64,000 nucleotides of DNA, from contig JBKAGX010000004.1 in assembly GCA_046290575.1 (NCBI GenBank), positions 175,813 through 239,812 of the forward strand, in the 5' to 3' direction. Source of the stretch: JANQQJ01 sp046290575 (lineage in GTDB: Bacteria > Pseudomonadota > Alphaproteobacteria > SMXS01). Of this stretch, positions 1-7,594 are shown in pieces. Below the pieces are notes generated by a model. It worked only from the letters and a program-made list of their open reading frames with translations. It did not search any database and was not told where the DNA came from. Position 1 is the stretch's first letter, and the number at the start of each line of letters is the position of its first letter. The translations under genes were made by a program, and so were the position numbers.

Positions 1-2
1 AA

Positions 3-1997
3 TATGTAAAGCTCAACAAGAAGGTCCCGCCCGAAGTGCTGGTCTCCGTGAACCAGATTGAAGATCCGGCAAAACTGGCGGATACGCTGGCATCCCACTT
101 GTCGGTGAAAATCTCCGAAAAGCAGGAGTTGCTGGAAACCGACGACGTCGCCGCCCGGCTTGAGCGCGTATACGGCTTGATGGAAAGCGAAATCGGCGTT
201 CTTGAGGTCGAGAAAAAGATTCGAGGCCGGGTCAAGAAGCAGATGGAGAAGACTCAGCGCGAATATTATCTGAACGAACAGATGAAGGCCATTCAGCGCG
301 AACTGGGCGAAGGCGAAGAAGGTGCTGACGAACTTGCCGAACTTGAGGACAAGATCGCCGAGACCAAACTGTCGAAGGAAGCGCGCACAAAGGCCGAGGC
401 GGAGCTGAAGAAGCTTCGTAATATGAGCCCGATGTCGGCGGAAGCGACCGTCGTGCGCAACTACCTGGATTGGGTGCTGGGTATCCCCTGGGGCAAGAAC
501 CGCAAGGTCAAGAAGGACCTTAACAAGGCTCAGGAAATCCTTGATGCGGATCACTATGGTCTGGAAAAGGTCAAGGAACGGATTATCGAGTATCTTGCGG
601 TCCAGCAGCGGACTCGCAAGATCAAGGGGCCGATCCTCTGCCTCGTCGGACCGCCAGGTGTCGGCAAGACCTCCCTGGGCAAATCCATCGCCCGCGCCAC
701 GGGCCGTGACTTCGTCCGCGTTGCCTTGGGCGGCGTCCGTGACGAGGCGGAAATCCGTGGCCACCGGCGTACCTATATCGGGTCCATGCCGGGCAAGGTC
801 ATCCAGAGTATGAAAAAGGCAGGGTCGCACAACCCGCTATTTTTGCTCGATGAAATTGACAAGATGGGCGCTGATTTCCGGGGCGATCCCTCTTCGGCGC
901 TGCTGGAGGTTCTTGATCCGGAACAGAACAGCGCTTTCAATGATCACTATCTTGAGGTCGATTACGACCTGTCAAAGGTGATGTTTGTCACGACGGCCAA
1001 TACGCTGAACATTCCGCCGCCCTTGATGGACCGGATGGAGATCATTCGGCTCAGTGGCTACACGGAAGACGAGAAGGTGGAAATTGCACGCCGGCATCTG
1101 ATCCCCAAGCAGCTCAAAGCCAATGGCGTCAAAGACGGCGAGTGGTCGATTGATGACGACGCGCTGCGGGATATTATCCGCTATTACACCCGTGAAGCAG
1201 GTGTACGTAACCTTGAACGCGAACTGGCCGGACTGGTCCGTAAGGCCGTCAAGGATCTGGTCACCGGCGACGCCACCGAAGTTGCCGTAACGACGGAAAA
1301 CCTGGGTGATTTCGCGGGTGTTCGGCGCTTCCGTTATGGAGTGGCCGAAGAAGAGGATCGGGTCGGCGTTGTGACAGGGCTTGCCTGGACCGAGGTCGGC
1401 GGCGAATTGCTCTCTATTGAAGCCGTTAAGGTGCCGGGCAAAGGCAAGATGACGATCACGGGAAAGCTGGGCGACGTGATGCAGGAATCGATTCAGGCAG
1501 CGGCAAGCTATGTGAAGTCACGCGCTCTGGACTTCGGCATCAGCCCCAAAGTGTTCGAGAAGCACGACATCCATATCCATGTGCCTGAAGGTGCGGTGCC
1601 CAAGGACGGGCCGTCTGCCGGTGTCGGCATGGTCACGACCATTGTTTCGGTGCTGACGGATAATCCCATTCGCAAAGACCTTGCGATGACGGGGGAAGTC
1701 AGTCTGCGGGGCAGGGCCTTTGCTATCGGCGGCCTGAAGGAAAAGCTGCTGGCGGCGCTACGCGGCGGCATAAAGACTGTGCTGATTCCACAGGATAATG
1801 AGAAAGACCTTGCCGACGTACCAGACAATGTGAAGGAAGATCTGGAGATTATCCCCGTATCGACGGTAGATGACGTATTGGGTCATGCGTTGACCCAGCC
1901 TCTTGTCCCGATTGAGTGGGAAGAAGAAGACGATTCGGTGTCTTCTCTTTCGACTGATCAGGCCGCTGGAGACGCTGAGGGGGTCATCACCCACTAG
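3..1997 (+). CDS. lon: Lon ATP-dependent protease, 3' part (5' end outside window)
   Basis: Lon is a cytoplasmic AAA+ serine protease that degrades misfolded and regulatory proteins. The frame is open from base 3 with no stop, so the gene begins upstream of the window and roughly the first 140 residues are missing; the first in-frame methionine-type codons here are internal. Visible are the end of the substrate-binding N domain, a coiled-coil segment rich in K and E, the Walker A motif GPPGVGKTS, the Walker B motif FLLDEIDKM, and the protease domain with the catalytic serine in PKDGPSAGVGM and the lysine in GGLKEKLLAA. The C-terminal tail is acidic. A terminator follows, and hup comes next, which is a usual alphaproteobacterial order. 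Confidence 0.97.
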   Translation, partial: YVKLNKKVPPEVLVSVNQIEDPAKLADTLASHLSVKISEKQELLETDDVAARLERVYGLMESEIGVLEVEKKIRGRVKKQMEKTQREYYLNEQMKAIQRELGEGEEGADELAELEDKIAETKLSKEARTKAEAELKKLRNMSPMSAEATVVRNYLDWVLGIPWGKNRKVKKDLNKAQEILDADHYGLEKVKERIIEYLAVQQRTRKIKGPILCLVGPPGVGKTSLGKSIARATGRDFVRVALGGVRDEAEIRGHRRTYIGSMPGKVIQSMKKAGSHNPLFLLDEIDKMGADFRGDPSSALLEVLDPEQNSAFNDHYLEVDYDLSKVMFVTTANTLNIPPPLMDRMEIIRLSGYTEDEKVEIARRHLIPKQLKANGVKDGEWSIDDDALRDIIRYYTREAGVRNLERELAGLVRKAVKDLVTGDATEVAVTTENLGDFAGVRRFRYGVAEEEDRVGVVTGLAWTEVGGELLSIEAVKVPGKGKMTITGKLGDVMQESIQAAASYVKSRALDFGISPKVFEKHDIHIHVPEGAVPKDGPSAGVGMVTTIVSVLTDNPIRKDLAMTGEVSLRGRAFAIGGLKEKLLAALRGGIKTVLIPQDNEKDLADVPDNVKEDLEIIPVSTVDDVLGHALTQPLVPIEWEEEDDSVSSLSTDQAAGDAEGVITH

Positions 1998-2026
1998 TAT
2001 GTAACTGCACACTGGCAAGAATCAGA

Positions 2027-2077
2027 AAAAAGCCCTCAAACATGCGGTTTTTCGCGGGTTTGGGGGCTTTTCTTTTT
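2027..2077 (+). terminator. Rho-independent terminator after lon
   Basis: An inverted repeat with arms at 2027-2041 and 2058-2071 pairs aaaagccc and caaac with gtttg and gggctttt, with one wobble pair, and is followed by a T-rich run to 2077. It starts 30 bases after the lon stop codon. Confidence 0.85.
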
Positions 2078-2104
2078 GACGCTTAACAGGCCGGGCACTA
2101 CACT
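2076..2104 (+). promoter_or_regulatory. Predicted sigma70-type promoter for hup
   Basis: TTGACG at 2076-2081 and TACACT at 2099-2104 are separated by 17 bases. It follows the lon terminator directly and lies 63 bases before the hup start codon, so hup probably has its own transcript. Confidence 0.6.
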
Positions 2105-2166
2105 CTGCCCCTCTGTTAAGAGGCTCCTGTATCAAACACACCAACATCATAAAAAGGGGGGTTGCC

Positions 2167-2439
2167 GTGAACAAAAACGACTTGGTTGCTGCTGTCGCTG
2201 CGTCAGCGGATATGTCTAAAGCTGATGCCGCCAGCGCTGTTGATGCCGTGCTTGACGGTATTACCAGTACGCTTGCGGGCGGTGATGAAGTTCGTCTCGT
2301 GGGTTTCGGGACGTTCAGTGTCGCCAATCGTGCGGCCACGACGGGGCGTAATCCGCGCACCGGCGAAACCATTCAGATTCCTGCGTCCAAACAGCCCAAG
2401 TTCAAGGCTGGTAAGGCGCTGAAGGATGCTGTCAACTGA
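2167..2439 (+). CDS. hupB: DNA-binding protein HU
   Basis: A 90-residue histone-like protein that bends DNA as a dimer and compacts the nucleoid. The length is typical. The N-terminal helices (MNKNDLVAAVA) are followed by the conserved VRLVGFGTFSV strand and the DNA-gripping beta arm with GRNPRTGETI and a proline near residue 73. The start is GTG at 2167, preceded by a run of six G residues that serves as ribosome binding site. An own promoter and a terminator on each side point to a single-gene unit. HU after lon is a conserved neighbourhood in alphaproteobacteria. Whether it is called HU-alpha or HU-beta is only convention here. Confidence 0.96.
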   Translation: MNKNDLVAAVAASADMSKADAASAVDAVLDGITSTLAGGDEVRLVGFGTFSVANRAATTGRNPRTGETIQIPASKQPKFKAGKALKDAVN

Positions 2440-2462
2440 GATCAATTGATGGTTGATTTCGG

Positions 2463-2500
2463 CCGGCCGCCTCCCGTAAAGAGGCGGTCGGTTTGCGTTT
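2463..2500 (+). terminator. Terminator after hup
   Basis: Arms 2463-2473 and 2481-2491 form an 11-pair stem with one wobble pair and a 7-base loop; a T-rich but interrupted tract follows. It lies between hup and tRNA-Val. Confidence 0.65.
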
Positions 2501-2512
2501 AGGCCTGTGTTG

Positions 2513-2588
2513 GGGCGGTTAGCTCAGTTGGTAGAGCATCTCGTTTACACCGAGAGGGTCGGCAGTTCGAGCCTGTCACCGCCCACCA
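2513..2588 (+). tRNA. tRNA-Val (anticodon UAC)
   Basis: The 7-base acceptor strands GGGCGGT (2513-2519) and ACCGCCC (2578-2584) pair perfectly, followed by discriminator A and an encoded CCA (2586-2588). The D-arm contains AGCTCAGTTGGTAGAGC. The anticodon stem TCTCG/CGAGA encloses the loop TTTACAC with anticodon TAC at 2546-2548. The T-loop has GTTCGAG. I assigned the amino acid from the anticodon. Confidence 0.97.
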
Positions 2589-2720
2589 TCCTTCGTGCTT
2601 CGGCTCGGCAAGCCAGAGGCTTGGCGCCGATAGTGCATTGGAAAACCGTCGAATAGTCGTTGGTGTCGTTGCCGTTGAACACTTTTGTGACGGAATGTTC
2701 GTAACAAGAGTGTTCTCGCC

Positions 2721-2749
2721 TTGACAGGGTTTTAGGGGTGCCGTACATG
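2721..2749 (+). promoter_or_regulatory. Possible promoter for tRNA-Asp
   Basis: A perfect TTGACA box at 2721-2726 is followed after 17 bases by TACATG at 2744-2749, a weak -10 match. Transcription would begin about 12 bases before the mature tRNA-Asp. Confidence 0.5.
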
Positions 2750-2767
2750 GTGCCCTCCCTTGGTTCA

Positions 2768-2844
2768 GGGGGTGTAGCTCAGTTGGTTAGAGCGCTGGCC
2801 TGTCACGCCAGAGGCCGCGGGTTCGAGTCCCGTCACTCCCGCCA
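2768..2844 (+). tRNA. tRNA-Asp (anticodon GUC)
   Basis: Acceptor strands 2768-2774 (GGGGGTG) and 2834-2840 (CACTCCC) pair with one G-T wobble; discriminator G and an encoded CCA (2842-2844) follow. The anticodon stem CTGGC/GCCAG encloses the loop CTGTCAC, giving anticodon GTC. The T-arm has GGTTCGAGTCC. The tRNA lies between hup and the nuo promoter. Confidence 0.97.
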
Positions 2845-2890
2845 TTTTCCAAGCATTCCAGACATGCAAAAACGGCGCGGCCATTCGTCT

Positions 2891-2918
2891 TTGACACGGT
2901 TAGGACGGCCTATATACT
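2891..2918 (+). promoter_or_regulatory. Predicted sigma70-type promoter of the nuo operon
   Basis: TTGACA at 2891-2896 and TATACT at 2913-2918 are spaced by 16 bases, about 70 bases before nuoA. It is the strongest promoter match I found in the window, and all fourteen nuo genes follow in the same direction. Confidence 0.7.
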
Positions 2919-2988
2919 CCGCGCCAATCGGACCGGACACCTGTTCGGTTCACGTGGCCAATCAATCGGGGAACAGCCGGCGAGCACC

Positions 2989-3354
2989 ATGCAGGACCTG
3001 CTGATCGAATATCTGCCCATTCTTATCTTTTTGGGTGTCGCTCTGGCGCTTTCCATAGTGTTCGTGGGCTCGGCGCTGGTCATTGCCAAGCAGAACCCGG
3101 ACCCTGAAAAACTGTCCGCTTATGAATGTGGCTTCGAGGCGTTTGACGACACACGCGGGCAATTCGATGTCCGTTTTTACCTTGTGGCCATTCTGTTCAT
3201 CATCTTCGACTTGGAAGTCGCATTTCTGTTTCCCTGGGCGATCTCGCTGGGGGAGATCGGTCTGTTTGGATTCTGGTCGATGGTGGTTTTCCTGGGCGTC
3301 CTGACGGTCGGGTTTATATATGAGTGGAAGAAAGGAGCGCTCGAATGGGAGTAG
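2989..3354 (+). CDS. nuoA: NADH-quinone oxidoreductase subunit A
   Basis: A 121-residue inner-membrane subunit of the proton pump of complex I, located where the peripheral arm joins the membrane arm. Three hydrophobic helices are visible (about residues 8-30, 62-83 and 90-112). The loop after the first helix holds the conserved YECGF, which takes part in the quinone-site region. Length is normal for the family. It is the first gene of the 14-gene operon and overlaps the start of nuoB. Confidence 0.97.
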   Translation: MQDLLIEYLPILIFLGVALALSIVFVGSALVIAKQNPDPEKLSAYECGFEAFDDTRGQFDVRFYLVAILFIIFDLEVAFLFPWAISLGEIGLFGFWSMVVFLGVLTVGFIYEWKKGALEWE

Positions 3355-3905
3355 AAAACACTCCCGTGCCGGCAGCACCTGACGTTCCCCTTGATGCGTC
3401 GACTGCCGCTTCGCGGGCCTATTTCAACCAGATGTCCGACGATCTCAGCGACAAGGGCTTCGTTGTGGCCAAGGTTGATGATCTGATCAACTGGGCCCGG
3501 ACAGGCTCTTTATGGTGGATGACTTTCGGCTTGGCCTGCTGTGCAGTCGAGATGATGCAGTCCAACATGCCGCGTTATGATCTGGAGCGGTTTGGCTTTG
3601 CCCCGCGGGCATCGCCGCGCCAATCCGATGTGATGATCGTGGCAGGCACGTTGACCAATAAGATGGCACCCGCCCTGCGCAAGGTCTACGACCAGATGCC
3701 AGAGCCGCGCTACGTGATCTCCATGGGCAGCTGTGCCAATGGCGGTGGCTACTACCACTATTCCTACTCGGTCGTTCGTGGCTGTGACCGGATCGTGCCT
3801 GTGGATATCTATGTCCCAGGCTGTCCGCCGACGGCTGAGGCGCTTGTCTATGGTGTGCTGGCACTGCAGAAGAAGATCCGGCGAACCGGAACGCTGTCGC
3901 GTTAG
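3345..3905 (+). CDS. nuoB: NADH-quinone oxidoreductase subunit B
   Basis: The peripheral-arm subunit that carries the terminal 4Fe-4S cluster N2, which passes electrons to quinone. The cluster ligands are visible in GLACCAVEM, in MGSCANGGGYY and in VPGCPPTAEAL. I place the start at ATG 3345 because AAGGAG lies at 3332-3337, seven bases upstream; the frame also opens at a GTG at 3324, which has no comparable ribosome binding site. This gives 186 residues and a short overlap with the end of nuoA, consistent with translational coupling. Confidence 0.97.
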   Translation: MGVENTPVPAAPDVPLDASTAASRAYFNQMSDDLSDKGFVVAKVDDLINWARTGSLWWMTFGLACCAVEMMQSNMPRYDLERFGFAPRASPRQSDVMIVAGTLTNKMAPALRKVYDQMPEPRYVISMGSCANGGGYYHYSYSVVRGCDRIVPVDIYVPGCPPTAEALVYGVLALQKKIRRTGTLSR

Positions 3906-3914
3906 GCGAATCGT

Positions 3915-4532
3915 ATGGATGAAACGCTTCAAGAACTGGGCGAGTTGATCGCCACGGCTCTCGATAACGAGATCACCGGCTTCGACGTGGCCGGCGGTGA
4001 ACTGACGGTACACACGCGGGGCACCTGTATCCTTAAGGTGCTGAAATTCCTGCGTGATGACAGCCACTGCCAGTTCAAAGTCCTGGTCGATCTGTGCGGC
4101 GCGGACTATCCGGAGCGGCCGCTTCGATTTGATGTGGTTTATCACCTGTTGAGCCTGACGCTGAATCAGCGGGTACGGGTCAAGCTGCAGACGGATGAAG
4201 ACACGCCAGTGCCTTCGGTTCGGGACGTCTATCGCTCGGCGGATTGGTATGAGCGCGAATGCTGGGATCTTTTTGGCGTTATGTTCTCCGACCATCCCGA
4301 TCTGCGACGTCTCCTGACCGATTACGGCTTCCAGGGCTTCCCGCTCCGGAAGGATTTCCCGCTGACCGGCTATGTCGAGGTGCGCTACTCCGAAGAGCAT
4401 AAACGTGTTGTCTATGAACCCGTGAAGCTGGTGCAGGAATTCCGCAGCTTCGACTTCATGAGCCCGTGGGAAGGGGCGCAGTACATTCTGCCCGGTGACG
4501 AAAAAGCCGCCGAGGAAAACGGACAGACCTGA
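3915..4532 (+). CDS. nuoC: NADH-quinone oxidoreductase subunit C
   Basis: The 30-kDa-type subunit of the hydrophilic arm of complex I, which packs against NuoD. The family signature is present around residues 110-155: ERECWDLFGVMF, then RRLLTDYGF and FPLRKDFPLTGY. Length (205 residues) is normal for the separate, non-fused form found in alphaproteobacteria and mitochondria; enterobacteria have a NuoCD fusion. Its last base overlaps the nuoD start. Confidence 0.96.
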   Translation: MDETLQELGELIATALDNEITGFDVAGGELTVHTRGTCILKVLKFLRDDSHCQFKVLVDLCGADYPERPLRFDVVYHLLSLTLNQRVRVKLQTDEDTPVPSVRDVYRSADWYERECWDLFGVMFSDHPDLRRLLTDYGFQGFPLRKDFPLTGYVEVRYSEEHKRVVYEPVKLVQEFRSFDFMSPWEGAQYILPGDEKAAEENGQT

Positions 4533-5710
4533 TGGCGGATGTAGAACTTAAGAACTATAACCTGAACTTTGGGCCGCAACATCCTGCTGCACATGGTGTT
4601 TTGCGCTTGATCACGGAACTCGACGGCGAAATTGTCGAGCGCGTCGATCCGCATATCGGCCTGCTGCACCGCGGCACTGAAAAGCTGATCGAATACAAGA
4701 CCTATCTCCAGGCGGTGCCTTACTTCGACCGGCTCGACTACGTCGCGCCGATGAATCAGGAGCATGCTTTCGCACTCGCGGTCGAGAAATTGCTGGACTG
4801 TGAAGTGCCGGCCCGTGGCCAGTACATTCGCATCCTCTATTCAGAACTGGGCCGGATCGCCAATCACCTGCTCAACCTCACGACCCATGCGCTGGACGTT
4901 GGTGCGATGACGCCGATCCTGTGGGGCTTCGAAGAGCGCGAGAAGCTCATGGTATTCTATGAACGGGCTTGCGGGGCGCGGCTCCACGCCGCCTATTTCC
5001 GGCCCGGTGGGGTGCATCAGGATTTACCACCCGATCTGCTCGACGACATCGGCGAATGGTGTGAGACCTTCCCGGCAGTGCTGGCGGATATGATGACCAT
5101 GCTGTTGGAGAACCGCATCTTCAAGCAGCGCAATGTCGATATCGGGATCGTTTCAGCCGAACAGGCGTTCGACCTGGGTTTCTCCGGCCCGCCGATCCGT
5201 GCCAGTGGCGTGCCCTGGGATCTGCGCAAGTCGCAGCCTTATGACAGCTACGAAAAGATGGATTTTGACCTGCCATTGGGCAAGCACGGCGATTGCTACG
5301 ACCGGTTTTTGGTGCGGGTTGAAGAAATGAAGCAGAGCCTGCGGATCATGCGGCAGTGCCTGAACGACATGCCGGGAGGGCCGATTGCCTCGCTGGACCG
5401 GAAGATCGTGCCGCCAAAGCGCGGCGAGATGAAGCGTTCCATGGAAGCGCTGATCCACCACTTCAAGCTTTATACCGAGGGCTATAAGGTGCCTGAGGGC
5501 GAGGTTTACGCCGCGGTGGAGGCGCCGAAGGGCGAATTCGGCGTCTATCTGGTGTCCGACGGGTCCAACAAGCCCTATCGCTGCAAGATCCGTGCGCCGG
5601 GGTTCCCGCATCTGGCGTCCATGGACGATCTGGCAAAGGGCCACATGCTGGCGGACCTGCCGGCGATTATTGGCTCGCTCGATATTGTTTTCGGGGAGAT
5701 TGACCGATGA
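4532..5710 (+). CDS. nuoD: NADH-quinone oxidoreductase subunit D
   Basis: The 49-kDa-type subunit, derived from a hydrogenase large subunit, which forms most of the quinone-binding pocket with NuoB. The N-terminal beta-hairpin motif NFGPQHPAAHGVLRL and HIGLLHRGTEKL are present, as are the conserved C-terminal APKGEFGVYLVSDG and RAPGFPHL. Length (392 residues) is typical. The start overlaps the nuoC stop (TGATG), and nuoE begins inside its last codons (ATGA). Confidence 0.97.
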   Translation: MADVELKNYNLNFGPQHPAAHGVLRLITELDGEIVERVDPHIGLLHRGTEKLIEYKTYLQAVPYFDRLDYVAPMNQEHAFALAVEKLLDCEVPARGQYIRILYSELGRIANHLLNLTTHALDVGAMTPILWGFEEREKLMVFYERACGARLHAAYFRPGGVHQDLPPDLLDDIGEWCETFPAVLADMMTMLLENRIFKQRNVDIGIVSAEQAFDLGFSGPPIRASGVPWDLRKSQPYDSYEKMDFDLPLGKHGDCYDRFLVRVEEMKQSLRIMRQCLNDMPGGPIASLDRKIVPPKRGEMKRSMEALIHHFKLYTEGYKVPEGEVYAAVEAPKGEFGVYLVSDGSNKPYRCKIRAPGFPHLASMDDLAKGHMLADLPAIIGSLDIVFGEIDR

Positions 5711-6300
5711 CGAATGCAACGGTGCAGCCCGAGAGCTTTGAATTTACCGCAGAAAACCAGGAATTGGCGAAGATGCATATCGCCAAATATCCGCAAGGCC
5801 GTCAGGCGAGCGCGGTCATGCCGCTCCTTGACCTTGCGCAGCGGCAGCATGGCGGCTGGCTGCCCGACGCAGCGATCCGCTATGTCTCCGACATGCTGGA
5901 CATGCCCTATATACGCGCCTTCGAGGTGGCGACCTTCTACACCATGTACAATCTGAAGCCGGTCGGGAAGCACTTCATTGAAGTCTGCACGACGACGCCA
6001 TGCTGGCTGCGCGGGTCTGACGACGTTCTCGCCGCCTGCAAGAAAACGCTCGGCATTGGCCCCGGTGAAACAACCGAAGACGGTGAATTCACGGTTATCG
6101 AAGTCGAATGCCTGGGCGCCTGTGTAAACGCACCCATGATCCAGGTCGGCGACGATTATTATGAAGATCTTGATTTAGAATCGACCTCTAAAGTGCTGGA
6201 AGCATTGAAAGCAGGACGATCACCAGAGCCGGGGCCACAGAATGGCCGCCAGACGTCAGCGCCCCTGGGCGGTCCGACGACCTTGAAGGAGACGGCATAA
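5707..6300 (+). CDS. nuoE: NADH-quinone oxidoreductase subunit E
   Basis: The 24-kDa-type subunit, which with NuoF forms the NADH dehydrogenase module and holds a 2Fe-2S cluster (N1a). The thioredoxin-like fold carries the four cysteines in CTTTPCWLRG and ECLGACVNAP. At 197 residues it is about 30 longer than the E. coli protein because of a Pro/Gly-rich tail after residue 170, a common alphaproteobacterial feature. It overlaps nuoD by four bases and nuoF by one base. Confidence 0.96.
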   Translation: MTNATVQPESFEFTAENQELAKMHIAKYPQGRQASAVMPLLDLAQRQHGGWLPDAAIRYVSDMLDMPYIRAFEVATFYTMYNLKPVGKHFIEVCTTTPCWLRGSDDVLAACKKTLGIGPGETTEDGEFTVIEVECLGACVNAPMIQVGDDYYEDLDLESTSKVLEALKAGRSPEPGPQNGRQTSAPLGGPTTLKETA

Positions 6301-7583
6301 TGCTGGCCGACAAGGACCGCATCTTTACGAACCTCTATGGCATCCATGACTTCGGTCTGGATGGTGCACGGTCACGGGGCGACTGGGACGGCACCAAGGA
6401 CCTGCTGGACAAGGGCCAGGACTGGATTATCGACCAGTTGAAGGAATCAGGGTTGCGCGGACGCGGCGGCGCGGGTTTTCCAACCGGCCTGAAGATGTCC
6501 TTCATGCCCAAGGAATCCGACGGGCGTCCATCTTATCTCGTGGTCAACGCCGACGAGGGCGAACCCGGCACCTGTAAAGACCGCGATATCATGCGGCACG
6601 ATCCGCACAAGCTGATTGAAGGCTGCCTGCTGGGCGGTTTCGCGATCCGTGCGGACGCGGCCTATATCTACATCCGCGGCGAGTTCTATCGCGAGGCGGA
6701 GAATCTGCAGGCGGCCATCGATCAGGCTTATGATGCCGGTATGCTGGGCAAAAATGCCTGCGGCTCCGGCTATAATTTCGATGTCTACGTGCACCGGGGC
6801 ATGGGCGCTTACATCTGTGGTGAAGAAACCGCACTGATCGAGAGCCTGGAAGGCAAGAAGGGCCAACCGCGCCTGAAGCCGCCATTCCCGGCCAATGTTG
6901 GCGTCTGGGGCTGCCCAACGACGGTTAACAATGTTGAAACCATCGCCGTGATTCCGACGATCCTGCGCCGTCAGGCAAGCTGGTTCGCCGGGTTGGGGCG
7001 CGAAGGCAACACGGGCACCAAGGTGTTCTGCATTTCCGGCCACGTGAATACCCCCTGCAATGTCGAAGAAGAGATGGGTATCCCGCTGAAGGATCTTATC
7101 GAGAAGCATGCCGGCGGTGTTCGCGGCGGCTGGGATAATCTGCTGGCGGTGATTCCGGGCGGATCGTCGGTCCCGGTTCTGCCCAAATCGATCTGTGACA
7201 ATGTCCGGATGGATTTTGATTCCCTTAAAGAGGTCAAATCCGGTCTCGGCACCGCGGCCGTCATCGTGATGGACAAATCCACCGATATCGTCAAAGCCAT
7301 CGCGCGCCTGTCGGCCTTCTACAAACACGAGAGCTGCGGCCAGTGCACGCCGTGCCGTGAGGGGACCGGCTGGATGTGGCGTGTTATGGAGCGCCTGGTA
7401 CGCGGTGATGCGCGTCCTGAGGAGATCGATATGCTGCTCGACGTCACCTATCAGGTTGAAGGCCACACGATCTGTGCGCTTGGTGACGCTGCCGCCTGGC
7501 CGATTCAAGGGCTGATCCGTCACTTCCGGCCGGAAATTGAAGCCCGGATTGCGGCCAAGAACCCGCAGCCCGCGGCCGCCTAG
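6300..7583 (+). CDS. nuoF: NADH-quinone oxidoreductase subunit F
   Basis: The flavoprotein (51-kDa type) that oxidises NADH through FMN and cluster N3. The glycine-rich nucleotide-binding segment GRGGAGFPTGLKM is near residue 55, the acidic NADEGEPGTCKDRD segment follows, and the 4Fe-4S ligands are in ESCGQCTPCREG (around residue 345) with the fourth cysteine in HTICALGDAA. Length (427 residues) is normal. It starts at TAATG, overlapping nuoE by one base. Confidence 0.97.
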   Translation: MLADKDRIFTNLYGIHDFGLDGARSRGDWDGTKDLLDKGQDWIIDQLKESGLRGRGGAGFPTGLKMSFMPKESDGRPSYLVVNADEGEPGTCKDRDIMRHDPHKLIEGCLLGGFAIRADAAYIYIRGEFYREAENLQAAIDQAYDAGMLGKNACGSGYNFDVYVHRGMGAYICGEETALIESLEGKKGQPRLKPPFPANVGVWGCPTTVNNVETIAVIPTILRRQASWFAGLGREGNTGTKVFCISGHVNTPCNVEEEMGIPLKDLIEKHAGGVRGGWDNLLAVIPGGSSVPVLPKSICDNVRMDFDSLKEVKSGLGTAAVIVMDKSTDIVKAIARLSAFYKHESCGQCTPCREGTGWMWRVMERLVRGDARPEEIDMLLDVTYQVEGHTICALGDAAAWPIQGLIRHFRPEIEARIAAKNPQPAAA

Positions 7584-7594
7584 GGAACACGCCG

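Noticed and set aside
3324..3344. Upstream GTG start for nuoB
   Set aside because: ATG 3345 has AAGGAG at seven bases; the GTG adds residues that come only from the end of nuoA.
6447..7523. Long minus-strand open frame (358 codons) opposite nuoF
   Set aside because: It is the complement of a well-supported complex I gene; the translation has no recognisable domain and is rich in the residues expected from a reversed GC-rich frame.
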